Assembly (NCBI GenBank): GCA_039545315.1
Contig: BCIM01000004.1
Location: 1,151,872 to 1,215,871 of the forward strand
DNA from: Kondoa malvinella
Taxonomy: Eukaryota > Basidiomycota > Agaricostilbomycetes > Agaricostilbales > Kondoaceae
Direction of reading: 5' to 3'
Length of the DNA: 64,000 nucleotides
The notes under the pieces were generated by a model that worked only from the letters and a program-made list of their open reading frames with translations, was not told the origin of the DNA and ran no database searches. How positions within the stretch are numbered: position 1 is the stretch's first letter; every line of letters begins with the position of its first letter. Shown here piece after piece: positions 11,837 to 25,361 of this stretch. Both the position numbers and the translations under genes were made by a program.

Positions 11837-14256
11837 ATGCCCTCTGCACCTCAGCAACAAGGCTACGCTGTCTTCAGCAAAGACCCAAAGCAGGACCCGT
11901 ACACCTGTAAGCTTGTCTTTGTGGCTCTTGGTCTGAAGCTCACGCGTCAACAGACCAGGTTGGCTTCGGCAACAGCTTCCAGAGCGAAGCTATCCCAGGC
12001 GTATGTCTGCAGAGCTCGGGCATTCTTCAATGGCTCATTTGGCTTGGCAGACTCTACCTATAGGCCAGAACTCTCCCCAGAAGGGTAAGCTGCTTGCGTA
12101 CGGAATCTCACACGGATGCTCACCTCGCGTTTATAGTCAAGTATGGACTCTATGCTGGTCAGTCACACTAGTCACCTTCGTCCTGTCTAGCTGATGGAGA
12201 CCACGTCTAAACAGAGCAATTCACTGGCACCTCTTTCGTCGCGCCGAGACACAAGAACCAGAGATCATGGGCTTACAGAATCCGTCCCGCTGTCGCCCAG
12301 TATGTCACTTTATCTCTTGCGGGAACTTCAACTAACTTCGAGATTAGTGCCGGCTTCACTCGTCTGCCAGACAACCCAGACCTCGAATCTACTTTCTCTA
12401 CTCTAAACCCTAAAGTCAAAGTCTCGCCGACTCAGATTGCGTGGACCCCCTTCAAGATGCCCGCAGACGACAAGGAGGTCGACTTTGTTGACGGATGGCG
12501 CACTATCGCTGGCGCAGGTAGCCCAGGTGACAAGGTTGGCTTGGCTATTCACAGTGTCGCTGCGTAAGTAATCACACCTGTCTGGCGGTCGCAGTGCTCA
12601 TGTCTCCTCACTCTTTAGCAACAAGTCTATGGGTCGCCGAGCATTCGTGTCGAACGAGTAAGCCCGTTTCAGTCGCTGGTCTGCATATTTTGACACTTCG
12701 CTTGCAGTGGTGATCTTCTCATCGTCGCTGAGAAAGGAAGGCTTGATATCACTAGTAGTTCATTCGCTTTAGCTGCACTGCTCAGCTGATCTTTGGTGAA
12801 CAGCCGAGTTCGGCAAGATGATGGTATCACCTGGCGAAATCTGTGTCATCCAGCGTGGTATTCGCTTCAAGGTTGAGCTCCCAGACGGACCTATCAGTGA
12901 GCCCAATTAAAGGCTGAACTGATTGCACAGTATTAATGGCCTTGACAGGATGCTACATTCAGGAAGTCTTTAATGGTCACTACGAATTGCCAGAACTCGG
13001 CCCTCTTGGTGCCAACGGCTTGGCCAACGCAAGAGACTTCGAACACCCAGTAGCCTACTTTGAGATTGACCAAGGAGGATGGGAGTCCGTCTACAAAATT
13101 ATGGGCGAGCTTCACTCGTGCAAGCAAGAGCACTCTCCCTTCGACGTTGTTGCGTATCACGGTAAGCGTCAGGCATATTGTCTTGTTACATTACTCATCA
13201 ATGCTTCTCATAGGCAATTACGTCCCTTACAAGTATGCTTTGACAGCTCAAGCAGGGGCCTGAGCTTATCCCTTTTTGCGCAGATACAACCTGGATAACT
13301 TTCAAAACGTCGGCTCGATCTCGTTTGGCCAGTTGCCAGCTTGAATCGCTCAGAATGCCGCTGATATGTTACAATAGACCACTGCGATCCGTCCATCTTC
13401 TGTGTCTTAACTGTGCCCACTGCGGAGCCTGGCACTCCTCTTGCCGACTTCTTGATCTTCTCTCCTCGTTGGGATGTCGCTTCGTAAGCTTGCGTTCTCC
13501 TATTTTACGCTTTGCTTATGCGTTCGCTTGCTGTAGGCACACTTACAGACCGCCTTACTTCCATCGAAGTAAGCTTGCTAATGCCTGGATCATACATGAG
13601 CTGACTCAATCAATCAGACGCTGCAAGTGAATTCATGGGCTTGATCAAGGGTGGTTATGGTGGGCGATCCGACTCTTTCCAGCCTGGAGGAGCAAGTTAT
13701 GAATGTGGTTTCGTTCCTCGTAAGTCGCGCTCGCTTACAAGTCGATACTTTGACTCACGCCTTCTTTTTAGATGGTGTTGCCTATGAAGTCAGTCTTCTT
13801 GAATGGCTATCGTAATTCCTGAGCTGATCATTTTGTGTCCAAATAGGAATTTACCGCAGCTTCCGAAATGGAACTTACTCCCCAACGCATCTCGGAAGGC
13901 GCAATTGCGATCATGTTTGAGAGCAGTCTGCCCTTCACCATCACTGATTACGCTTGGGATCGATGTGGTACCATGCATCTTCACACTGCCGAGATGTGGC
14001 TTCCTGTGAGTCACCTGTTGCACTGTTCTACGACAATAGCTGATGTATTCTCAGCTTCGAGCCGGCTTCATCGACCAGCTTGACCAGGTCAACAAGTAGG
14101 TCTTCCGATACTGCAGCAAGCCTCTGCTGATAGACCTTCGACAGGGATCTTGCTGCTCTTGGCATGCCTGCTATCGAGAAGCCCGAGAATGCCGAAGCAG
14201 GCAACAAGGGTATGGATCTAGGCAATGCCGGCCAGACCAATGGTCTGAAACATTGA
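11837..14256 (+). CDS. hmgA: Homogentisate 1,2-dioxygenase (tyrosine/phenylalanine catabolism)
   Basis: It opens the ring of homogentisate to maleylacetoacetate. The gene is cut into many small exons that rebuild the full family sequence: [73 protein letters not shown] and [16 protein letters not shown]. The C-terminal half holds the iron ligands, visible as the His of PPYFHR, the Glu of [10 protein letters not shown] and the His of VPHGVAYE. Then comes [14 protein letters not shown]. The C-terminus is [11 protein letters not shown] with TGA at 14254-14256. One intron (13328-13377) must have a GC-AG boundary to give [12 protein letters not shown]; it is listed separately. Its neighbour upstream is an aromatic FAD monooxygenase on the same strand. 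Confidence 0.95.
13328..13377 (+). other. Predicted GC-AG intron in homogentisate dioxygenase (donor GCCAGT)
   Basis: The conserved family string SISFDHCDPS requires TTTG joined to ACCAC. The only intron that does this removes 13328-13377 (50 nt), starting GCCAGT and ending AATAG, with a CTGAT branch-like site about 18 nt before the acceptor. No GT donor in the neighbourhood keeps the frame. Confidence 0.7.
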
Positions 14257-14438
14257 TTGGACGCGAGGTGTGGATTTTGGATCTTGCCAATCTCCCGGAG
14301 TGAGATTGAGCTCTTGTACTATACTGGCTATATGAATTCTGTATTGCTCTTCTCGCATCTGTAGAGACGCTTCCGGTCAGCTTACCCGACCTGACATGCC
14401 CAAGCTTCTCGAGACTCGACTTGAACCAACATCACAAA

Positions 14439-17330
<2,892 letters not shown>

Positions 17331-17559
17331 GAGACAATGGAAGTTGGATCGCAGTATTGGGTTGCAGAGTATATGGCATAGAAATATGCACTGATGCTAT
17401 CCATGCGACTGTTACTATGCGCACGTAGCCAAAGAAAAGCATAGGACGCTCGGACCTCTGTCAAAATCACGCATTGACGAGAATAGTCTGTTATCTTGCG
17501 CTGCGACTATTTGACTAGTTTTTGTCGAAAGGTAAGACCTCTATGAACAGTTGCACGAT

Positions 17560-19784
17560 ATGAACGACAGCACCAATCGCTCGCCGCGGCATGCTGCGAC
17601 ACATCAAACTCCGAATTCGCGTCAGAAATCTCAAGGCCTTAGCATCAGTACAGGACCGAGTGTGAATGGTAGCCCTGTACCTAGACAGAATGGGACGCAA
17701 GGCTTGGGACTGCAGATTGGAGCGGACAGGACAGGGCAAGCAAACGGCTCGCCAGAAGAGAGACGGTCCTCTGTCTATCTGCCAATAGACGATCCAGTCT
17801 CGCGTGCCGGCCTGTCAGTCGAATCGCAAGCATGGCTTTTCCCAGATCATGGCGACCATGACTCTAATCCACCTAAGTCGCCCTCACAGGTATGCACGAA
17901 GCAGACATTATAAAGGCTCCGTTGACGAGGGCTTGCAGATACATCCTATGTATGCCGAACCTCAATTCTCTCCTCCCAAGCGATCAAACACACTACCGTC
18001 ATACGCGCAAGTGGAATCGCCAAATGCGCATCACAAAAGAGATGATAGTTTTCCCATGGTCGATTTTGACCCGCGCAAGCAGGCGAATGAAGAGAATGGT
18101 CTGAGACCTTCACGGCCTACACCAGATCGGAAACCATCCAGGCCTTTCTACGATCAAGATGGTGTCAGTCTGCCTTTACGGCAGTCTCACCAATCAGCGA
18201 CTTTGTTCGGCATGTCACCATCGCTACAGGCGAAGCTAGATAAACCGTCCGCTTGGCTTGGTCAGTCGTTGGCTTGTCTATCAGACTATCGCTCATGCGA
18301 AGAATAGTCTACTACTTTCTGCTCAATCTTTCCCTTACACTGTACAACAAGCTCGTTCTGTAGGTCGATCAATACTTTGTGACAAAGCCGAACTGATCTT
18401 AGCCCTCTAGCGTCAAATTTCCTTTTCCTTGGGCACTTAGTGAGTAAACAGATGATCGGTTTTCAGCTTATGGCTGATTCCTGCCTCGAAACCTCACAGC
18501 TGGTTCGTGAATGCTTGCGATCTCTTTCCGAGCCTGACACTGCACAGGCGTACATACCCTATGCGGAGCAGCTGGCGCTTCGATACTACTACAGCAAGGC
18601 GTCTTTGTGCAAGCGCGACTTACGCAAAGAGAAAGCCTGACTCTCGTAGCTTTCAGCGTACTATACACCGTAAACATCGCCATTAGCAATCTTTGTATGT
18701 TCAACACGCGATTCTGCTGACCCTACAGCTAATCATTTCAAAGCACTCAATCTCGTTACTGTACCATTTCATCAAGTTGTCCGGGCGACAACACCAATCT
18801 TTACCATTGCCATTTCTATGATCGTGCTGCACAAGCGATACTCGCAAAAGACCTATATTTCGGTAAGCGGAACTCTTGAAAGCCTTGTCAATTAGCTGAG
18901 AAGCGGACAGTTGATACCCGTTGTTGCTGGCGTTGGTTTTGCAACGTTTGGCGACTACTCGGTACGGCTGTCATGTGTAAAATTGGCTTACGGTCTGAAA
19001 CTATCCACAGTTTACCGCTCTTGGATTCAGCTTGACGATACTTGGCACACTCTTAGCCGCGCTCAAGACCATAGTGACCAACATGATTCAAGTTGGTCGG
19101 CTGAAACTACATCCGCTTGACTTGCTGCTTCGAATGTCACCGCTCGCGTTTGTCCAATGCGTCGTCTGTATGCTCTTTACCTCCGAGCAGCCATATTGTG
19201 CTAACACGTCAATCAGACTCGTGGTGGACGGGCGAACTCAGCCGAGTGCGAGAATATGGAGCGACGCAAATGACTTCCCAACGCGCTCTTGCGCTGCTCA
19301 TAAACGGCTGCTTTGCATTTTTGCTCAACATTGTCAGCTTTTCGGCGAACAAGAAGACGAGTGCTTTGACGATGACAGTGTCTGGTGAGACGATCTGCTT
19401 ATGCGCTGGTGTTTCGTGACTGATGGAACTTGCTTCAGCGAATGTCAAACAAGTTCTGACCGTGAGTCGGACGTTTCTTCAGCCTAAAGGTTGATTCAAG
19501 TATCGTCTCGACTCACAGATTATACTTGCGTGAGTTGAACAGATTGTACAGCGATTGCATGCGCTAAACATTGGTCACAGGGTCGAAATCTTCGATCTCA
19601 CAATAACACCTTTGAATCTCTTGGGCATTGTCCTCACTTTGGCAGGAGGTAGGCTCTTTTCCCTGCTTCATGAGTTCTCAAATTGATGAATCGATCAGGT
19701 GCATGGTATGGAAAGATAGAATATGACCAGAAGGTGGCTCGGGACAAGGCAACACTGCTTGGTTCCAGCGACGTCAAGACATAG
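17560..19784 (+). CDS. Triose-phosphate-transporter-family (TPT/DUF250) carrier with long N-terminal extension
   Basis: Members exchange sugar phosphates or nucleotide sugars across Golgi/ER or other membranes; the substrate cannot be told. The ATG at 17560 begins a disordered Ser/Pro/Asn/Gln-rich region of roughly 230 residues. The transporter core follows: VYYFLLNLSLTLYNKLVL, VKFPFPWALS, then SLTLVAFSVLYTVNIAISNLSL, VPFHQVVRATTPIFTI, IPVVAGVGFATFGDYSFT and LLINGCFAFLLNIVSFSANK. It ends with LTIILAIEIFDLTITPLNLLGIVLTLAGGAWYG, so about ten membrane helices are expected. The KxxxPxxR-like VVRATTP and the final GGAWYG are typical of the family. The exon after PWAL is reached over a longer (about 110 nt) intron. 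The stop TAG is at 19782-19784. Confidence 0.85.
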
Positions 19785-19883
19785 AGACGTAGTTTGGCTT
19801 TATGAGGCATATTGCATAGTATTAGACTTGCACAGATATATGCGTTGACAGAGTTCTGTTGTTGGACTTGAGGTCATGCGGCG

Positions 19884-21580
19884 ATGTCTTCACTCTCTCG
19901 CTGCCAATGCTTTCGTGTGATACCTCGACGCGTATACCTACAGCAACGATACCTTCAGAGTGATGCTACTGTCCCAAGCGAGACTATTCAGCCTGTCAGC
20001 CTAGATTACGAGCAAACTTATGAGGAAGGAACTTGGAGCGAATGGAGCAGAGAAATTGCCCAGAGGAGAAGCAGACTGGCTAAAAGAAACAAGGTGAATA
20101 GTATCTGACTGCTGTCGAGGCTGTCGCGCTAATGTGTGCTGGTCTGTAGCCCTTGTCATCTTTCGTCGATCATTTGACAGTTGAAGTCGAAGGCGGTAAA
20201 GGAGGAGACGGCTGTGTTGCTTTTCATCGAGAAAAGTTCAAAGCCAAAGGTCCACCAGCTGGAGGCAATGGCGCACCAGGCGGATGCATATACATCAAAC
20301 CGTCCGCGAGTTTGACGGATCTCGGGACGCTCAAACGGAGGTCCAAGGCTGCAAATGGCGAGAATGGGAAAGGCAGTTGGCTACATGGCAAGCGTGGTGA
20401 AGATCTCATACTAGAAGTCCCGCTCGGAACGGTAGTCAAAGCACTTCCACCTCGAGAATCGTATGAAGAATACAAACCGCATCGTTATGTGTATCGATCT
20501 CCTGAACAGCGAGAACAAGAGATACAAGCTAGAAGAGATGCCATGTTTATACATTATCCTTCAGATGGGGGAGAACATTATGCGGAATCGCAACATTTCG
20601 CCAAAGTAGAAGCTGCCTTGCTGGAAAGCGAAAAGCGGGCTAAGAAGCGGCAGCGTAAAAGCCCAGACTTTACCTGTGATCTATCAGTCCTCGAGATGGA
20701 GCCTGTACTAGTGGCGCGAGGTGGCCTAGGAGGGACGGGCAACCCAGCTTTCACTTCTGGTGAAGTGCGCAGTCCAAAGTTTGCAACGAGAGGAAAGGCT
20801 GGAGAGTCGCTGAGGCTGTTTCTGGAGCTAAAAACTATTGCGGATGTCGGTCTCGTTGGGTTTCCGAATAGGGTGAGCTAGACCTTCGATGTCATTTTCA
20901 GTCCCTGACAAGGAAAGCAGGGTAAATCTACCTTACTGCGATCATTGAGCAATGCACAAGCTACTGTAGCTCCATACGCATTCACCACTTTATCACCTCA
21001 AGTCGGCACCATCATCCTCTACACCGATGGCTCTACAAACACTGAACACGACAAATCCACTGTGCAAGATTCCAAAGCTATCCCGCAAACCTTTGACAGC
21101 TCGACAGAACTCATCTACAAAGCCAGACGCGACAAGTCCGAAGCGAAAGAAGAAGCTTTCCGATTCACCATGGCCGATTGTCCTGGTCTACTACCCGACG
21201 CTTCACAGAACGTCGGTCTAGGCCATTCTTTCCTTCGTCATATTGAGCGAGCTCGCTTGCTACTCTATGTCGTTGATCTCTCACTATCAAATCCTGAGCT
21301 CGAGTTGAATGTGCTCAAGACCGAGTTGGAGAATTATGAAGAAGGCCTAAGTCGGCGAGCTAAGCTGGTGGTAGCGAATAAAGCGGATCTGTGTGTTGGA
21401 GGGCAAGAAGAGGCAGCAGAAAAGCTTGCACGTTTGCACATATGGATGCGGGAAAACAGCGACGCTGAAGCAGATTCAGTGGTGATGTGCAGCGCAAAGC
21501 ATCGAGCGAATTCAGGCAAGGTGCTAGGCGCAATACGCAATCTGTTGGTGAAAGATGCCGAGGAGCAGAATTCGGATTAA
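19884..21580 (+). CDS. MTG2: Obg/CgtA-family GTPase, probably mitochondrial (Mtg2-like)
   Basis: Obg GTPases assist large-subunit ribosome assembly; the fungal Mtg2 acts in mitochondria. Three exons: 19884-20093, 20150-20872 and 20921-21580, both introns GT-AG. The N-terminus (MSSLSRCQCFRVIPRRVYLQQRY) is basic and lacks acids, like a mitochondrial presequence. The Obg fold is Gly-rich: VEVEGGKGGDGCVAFHREK, GPPAGGNGAPGG and ARGGLGGTGNPAF. The G domain has G1 GFPNRGKST split by the second intron, G2 within PYAFTTLSPQVG, G3 DCPGLLP, G4 NKAD and G5 CSAKH. G1 has Arg where Ala is most common. An insertion of about 80 residues interrupts the Obg fold (YKPHRYVYRSPEQREQ ... AKKRQRKSPDF). Confidence 0.92.
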
Positions 21581-21637
21581 GGCTTTTGCGCCTTTTGTAT
21601 CATTATGCATGGATATATTTCCCCTTGCTCCTCTCCC

Positions 21638-22907
21638 TCATAGCAACTTTTCCGCTGTAGTTTCTAGAGAAGGTGGGTCATTGTGTTTGGCAGCTTGGCC
21701 ATTTGCATAGCTCAGGTAGCAATCTGTAAGCAAAGTCAGAGGTGGTGCGTGTCGCTGTAAGAGAGCATACTCCCTGAGTTGGAAGACCACGTCAGCATGA
21801 CCATCATTTCTATATCGGAAAGACTCACAGAACAACGAAACTACGTTGATGACCAGCAAGCGGAGCCTGTCGGATGGTCAGCTATTGCGAAAGCGACAAC
21901 AGACATTGCCTACTGAGGCGGAACGATTGCAAAGTTGACGAGTTGAATAGGTACGAAGATACCCTGCAATGCGCCATCAGCAGAGAACCTGTTAAGAATT
22001 GCTAAAACGTGCCCAATTGCGGAAGAGTGCTGGCGATAGGTCAGATCAAGCCATCACCTAGAGGTGAAAGCTTACTTGGTTGCCAGAACTAGTGCCATAA
22101 CATTTGAGCCCACGGTCGCATCAAAGGCAGCGAACTCACAGTATTAAGCCGATTCTTGATCTCGGCAGTGCCCTGACCTTCCAAAATCGACATGCCCGAG
22201 AAGAACACGACCAAGTGCAGAGGTGTAAAGACCTGAAACAGCCATCATGACTAACCGTATTCCGTGAAGAACGGTACAATACGTACGAATTGGTCAAGAG
22301 CTACACGAGCTCCTGTCGTAAGCATCTTGCTCCGCAGCTAAAACAGTCAATCAGCCCAGCTGTAGCAATGAGTCGCAAACGCGCTCACCTCTACTCTATT
22401 CAGTGCACGGAACCAGGTCGTCACCCTAGACGGTCGCGAGCGTAAACATGAGCAACCGAGGGCTACTGAAGAAGCTGCCGACTGACAGTGGTGCAAAGAT
22501 GCATCCGCCCTTAAAGACATCAGCTCGAGTCTCGAGAATTGTGCGCAATCGATGTACTCACATAGAATGCGAGCCTTGCAGTTCTGCGGATATCGTGATT
22601 CTTCAGTCCTTTTGATTCGACACCCTGTTGCGCCAACACATCGCCTGCGCCGAATAGCCTGAACACAACTCATGAGCTCCGCTGGGCCAGACTTTGATAA
22701 GGCCAAATGATGTACACTGCAGACCCAACTAAAGGCAAACATAATAGCGGAGCGTCAGGGCAGCATTCCAGCTCACGGAGCTTGTTCACTTACTGCTGTT
22801 GGTTATGTATGGGCGTCTTAAAGACGCAGAGTCTGGCAGCGAAAATTGATACGCGTCTTGAAGCGCAAGGGACCTGACGCACTATAGACGCGCAGTAGAC
22901 CGGCCAT
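21638..22907 (-). CDS. SYM1: Mpv17/PMP22-family membrane protein (Sym1-like)
   Basis: Family members are four-helix proteins of the mitochondrial inner membrane or peroxisome, linked to metabolite transport and stress. The gene is in many small exons on the minus strand, starting from the ATG at 22907 (MAGLLR...). After splicing it reads LRRPYITNSIGSAVLFGAGDVLAQQGVESKGLKNHD followed by IRRTARLAFYG. Then come TTWFRALNRVE, VALDQF, VFTPLHLVVFFSGMSILEGQG, AEIKNRLNT, IFVPIQLVNFAIVPPQ, RLLVINVVSLF and YLSYANGQA, stopping at 21638. The motifs FGAGDVLAQQ and the closing WP/Q-V-NF-x-P pattern are diagnostic. Exact edges of the first two exons and the last intron are uncertain. It is tail-to-tail with the Obg gene (57 bp apart). 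Confidence 0.85.
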
Positions 22908-23122
22908 GATATCTGTTGCAGAGCGCGGGTATAGATGCTTAGAGCTCTGGCGCTGGTTTGAGAGCAAAATAAAGCGTCATCATTCATGCATTAAAAGTCA
23001 ATTGAGGTCTCCAATGAGGTCTACAATAACTACTAGCCAATCTAGTACAACAACAAGGGAAAGTACAACAACAGAAAGAAGCTCGAAGTACAAATTTTAC
23101 AGCGGAAACCGTTGTTGATAGA

Positions 23123-24973
23123 TCAGCACAAGCTGACCAGAAGTGCCGCCAAGAGGACAGCGAGCGACGTTGGGAGACTGCTTCTTGCTCCAGACTCTGG
23201 ATCAGCATCTGCTTTTGCTGCTGTCTGACCATTCGAGCCAGAGGTCGGCGCCAATTCTGGGACTGGTCGATCTGTAACAGTGTTTTCCTGTTCAAGAGGT
23301 CAACAAGGTAATCAGGCTGCAATCGAGAGACTCATACTCGATGGAAGAAGTTCAAAGATCCCTGTGCAACGACTGGATTGCCAGTGATGACGCGGAAGTC
23401 TTCTTCCTTCATTTCTGTACCGATTGAAGCGTCTTCATCCTTGATGCTGCCCAGCCATCTCAACAGAACCCATTTGACGAGATATTAACTTACACTTCGA
23501 ACTAGAATGTCCTATTAGCTCGCAAGTCTAACGTTGGCAAGAAGCACTCACCCAACAAGCACATCTAAACCAAGGCAGAGCTGCGGCAATCTCAGGCCCA
23601 GTTAATTGCCATAGCCAGTTCCATTTGATATCGCTATAATACTGTCAGCCACGACAACGCGGATTTGGAATTTACGAGCGCACGATTCTGTAGCGTTACC
23701 CGGAGCTGCAACATTGGTCGCCATGTCCCGAGTGTAGGCCGCTCCTGTCTCGGAAAGCACGACACTCCGGTTTTGAGCAGACCCGAATAGCTGCGGGCAA
23801 GTTAGATTCGACCAAATTAGCGAAGCGCGACTCGACTCACTGCGTCGAATCGGCTAATGACTTTGAGGGCTTCTCCTTCGCTCGGCCAGTTGTTCAGGCG
23901 CTCATGTCCGCCGTAATGACTGTCGCTCAGGTCAAAAGGCTGAAACTCGTCAGGTTGTTCACTACTTACTAGAAAGACAAGCCAGAGATGCTGTTACAGG
24001 TCAGCGACGTCTGAACGCTATTGTTCTGCCTCACTCAACAAATTCAGCTCCCGGCCAGTACGGCTCGTAGCCACCAATAGGGTTCGCCGTGTCGTTATCG
24101 AAAGCGTACATCTCGTTGGGCGACCACAGCATATCTATCGTAATTTTGAGCTGGGCAAACATTGAAAACGATCAGCACTTACAAGTGTCATTTGCTTGAG
24201 CCCGGACGGAATTTGTAACCATTTTCCATGATTCGACATAAGCCTCTGGCTGCTGAGCCCAGGCGTACCCTTTTCACACAATGTCAGTGCATACCAATAT
24301 ATCACAAGATGGTCTTACAATCCCCATTTGCTTCATGAGCGTATCGAAGCCAAACGGTGATGTTGCGAGAGTTCAAGTCGGCCATTTTTGCACCAATACG
24401 ATCTGCCACGTCTTGCGTAACGTTTGCAAGGCCTTCTGTTGGCATGAGCGCTAAATTGAACACCGGTCTATCTCCAGGTTGAGCTAGCAAGTCTTCGATA
24501 TATGGTTCCTGTCAGATAAGTCAGCTGCGGAAGTTGGCCTGGTGTTGACACATGACATACAATCTGGTTAAAGTCCGGATCCGTGTGCACTATTTGAGCA
24601 TAGTAGCCAATCTGGGCATAAAAGGTCAACACCCAGATTACGTGATGCATGAAGTCACTCACGACCGACATGGGTGCTGGTAGCAGAGCATTGAGAGAGC
24701 TCGCTGTGTTGGGACTCTTGCTTTCTCCCTGTTGAGACTTGTTAGCTGCTTGGCACTGCGACAACAATAACAACGACGAACGATAGCCGGAAGGAAGCTA
24801 GTGGTGTACGACTTAGCTAGACATGGTAGAGCAACGCTGTAAGCTCACCCCATGGAGATCTCATTTTTGTTGAGATTGTTCGGACTCAGTCCTAGGTGTA
24901 TGAGGTCCAGAGCTACTGCTGATGGCAGCAAGGCAGATAAGAACGGCAACAAATAGAGCTGAAACCGAGTCAT
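23123..24973 (-). CDS. GH26-like (clan GH-A) glycoside hydrolase, secreted, probably GPI-anchored
   Basis: The ATG at 24973 begins a signal peptide (MTRFQLYLLPFLSALLPSAVA). The body contains VWLRYAHEANGD, matching the acid/base Glu region of GH26 mannanase-like enzymes (consensus LRxxHEMNG). It continues with YAWAQQPEAYVESWKMVTNSV, MLWSPNEMYAFDNDTANPIG, YEPYWPGAEFVE, a SFYHYGGHERLNNWP-like part and VVLSETGAAY, whose Glu is in place for the nucleophile. Trp/Tyr spacing fits a TIM barrel acting on a beta-mannan or related cell-wall polysaccharide. The C-terminus is Pro/Ser/Gly-rich, then a small-residue site and a hydrophobic tail (LPTSLAVLLAALLVSLC) ending at the stop, as in GPI-anchor signals. 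About ten introns. Substrate and exact CAZy family are inference. Confidence 0.75.
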
Positions 24974-25361
24974 GAGGGATGCTTGAAGTTGATATGACCG
25001 TCTGAAGATAAAGGAGGCTTGATGCAGATTAGCAGGAAAAATGAGCGGCAGTGCTTCCACAGAAGGAAATCATTGGCGATAAACAATAACAGCGGATAGT
25101 CGGGCATCTATTTTAGTGGGAATGTCTCGGAAGTGGAGACCCAGAGTGTGGACGGTCGGGAGAGACATAATAGTGGTACGACAAGAGATGAGAAAGGCAA
25201 GGTGCTGAGCAGAAGCACGAGCAGAAGTCCAAGGCAGACGACAGACTTCGCAGGCCCAGAGAATGGAGAAACATCAAGCGAACAGTGAGAACATCAGGTG
25301 CAGGGTCTCATTCAGGACTCTAGATCTAGCACAGTAATGAGCTTCTGGTCAGCACTGAGAT
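24974..25361. other. Intergenic region upstream of the GH26-like gene
   Basis: 388 bp between the glycosidase start and the stop of the next minus-strand gene. Purine-rich on the + strand (pyrimidine-rich on the coding strand), as often seen in fungal core promoters. No gene recognised. Confidence 0.5.

Noticed and set aside
18440..18640. Separate exon of the TPT carrier reading AEQLALRYYYSKASLCK
   Set aside because: The alternative frame, reached by a longer intron, reads LCGAAGASILLQQGVFVQARLTQRES and runs straight into the family sequence SLTLVAFSVLY, so the first frame is a shadow.
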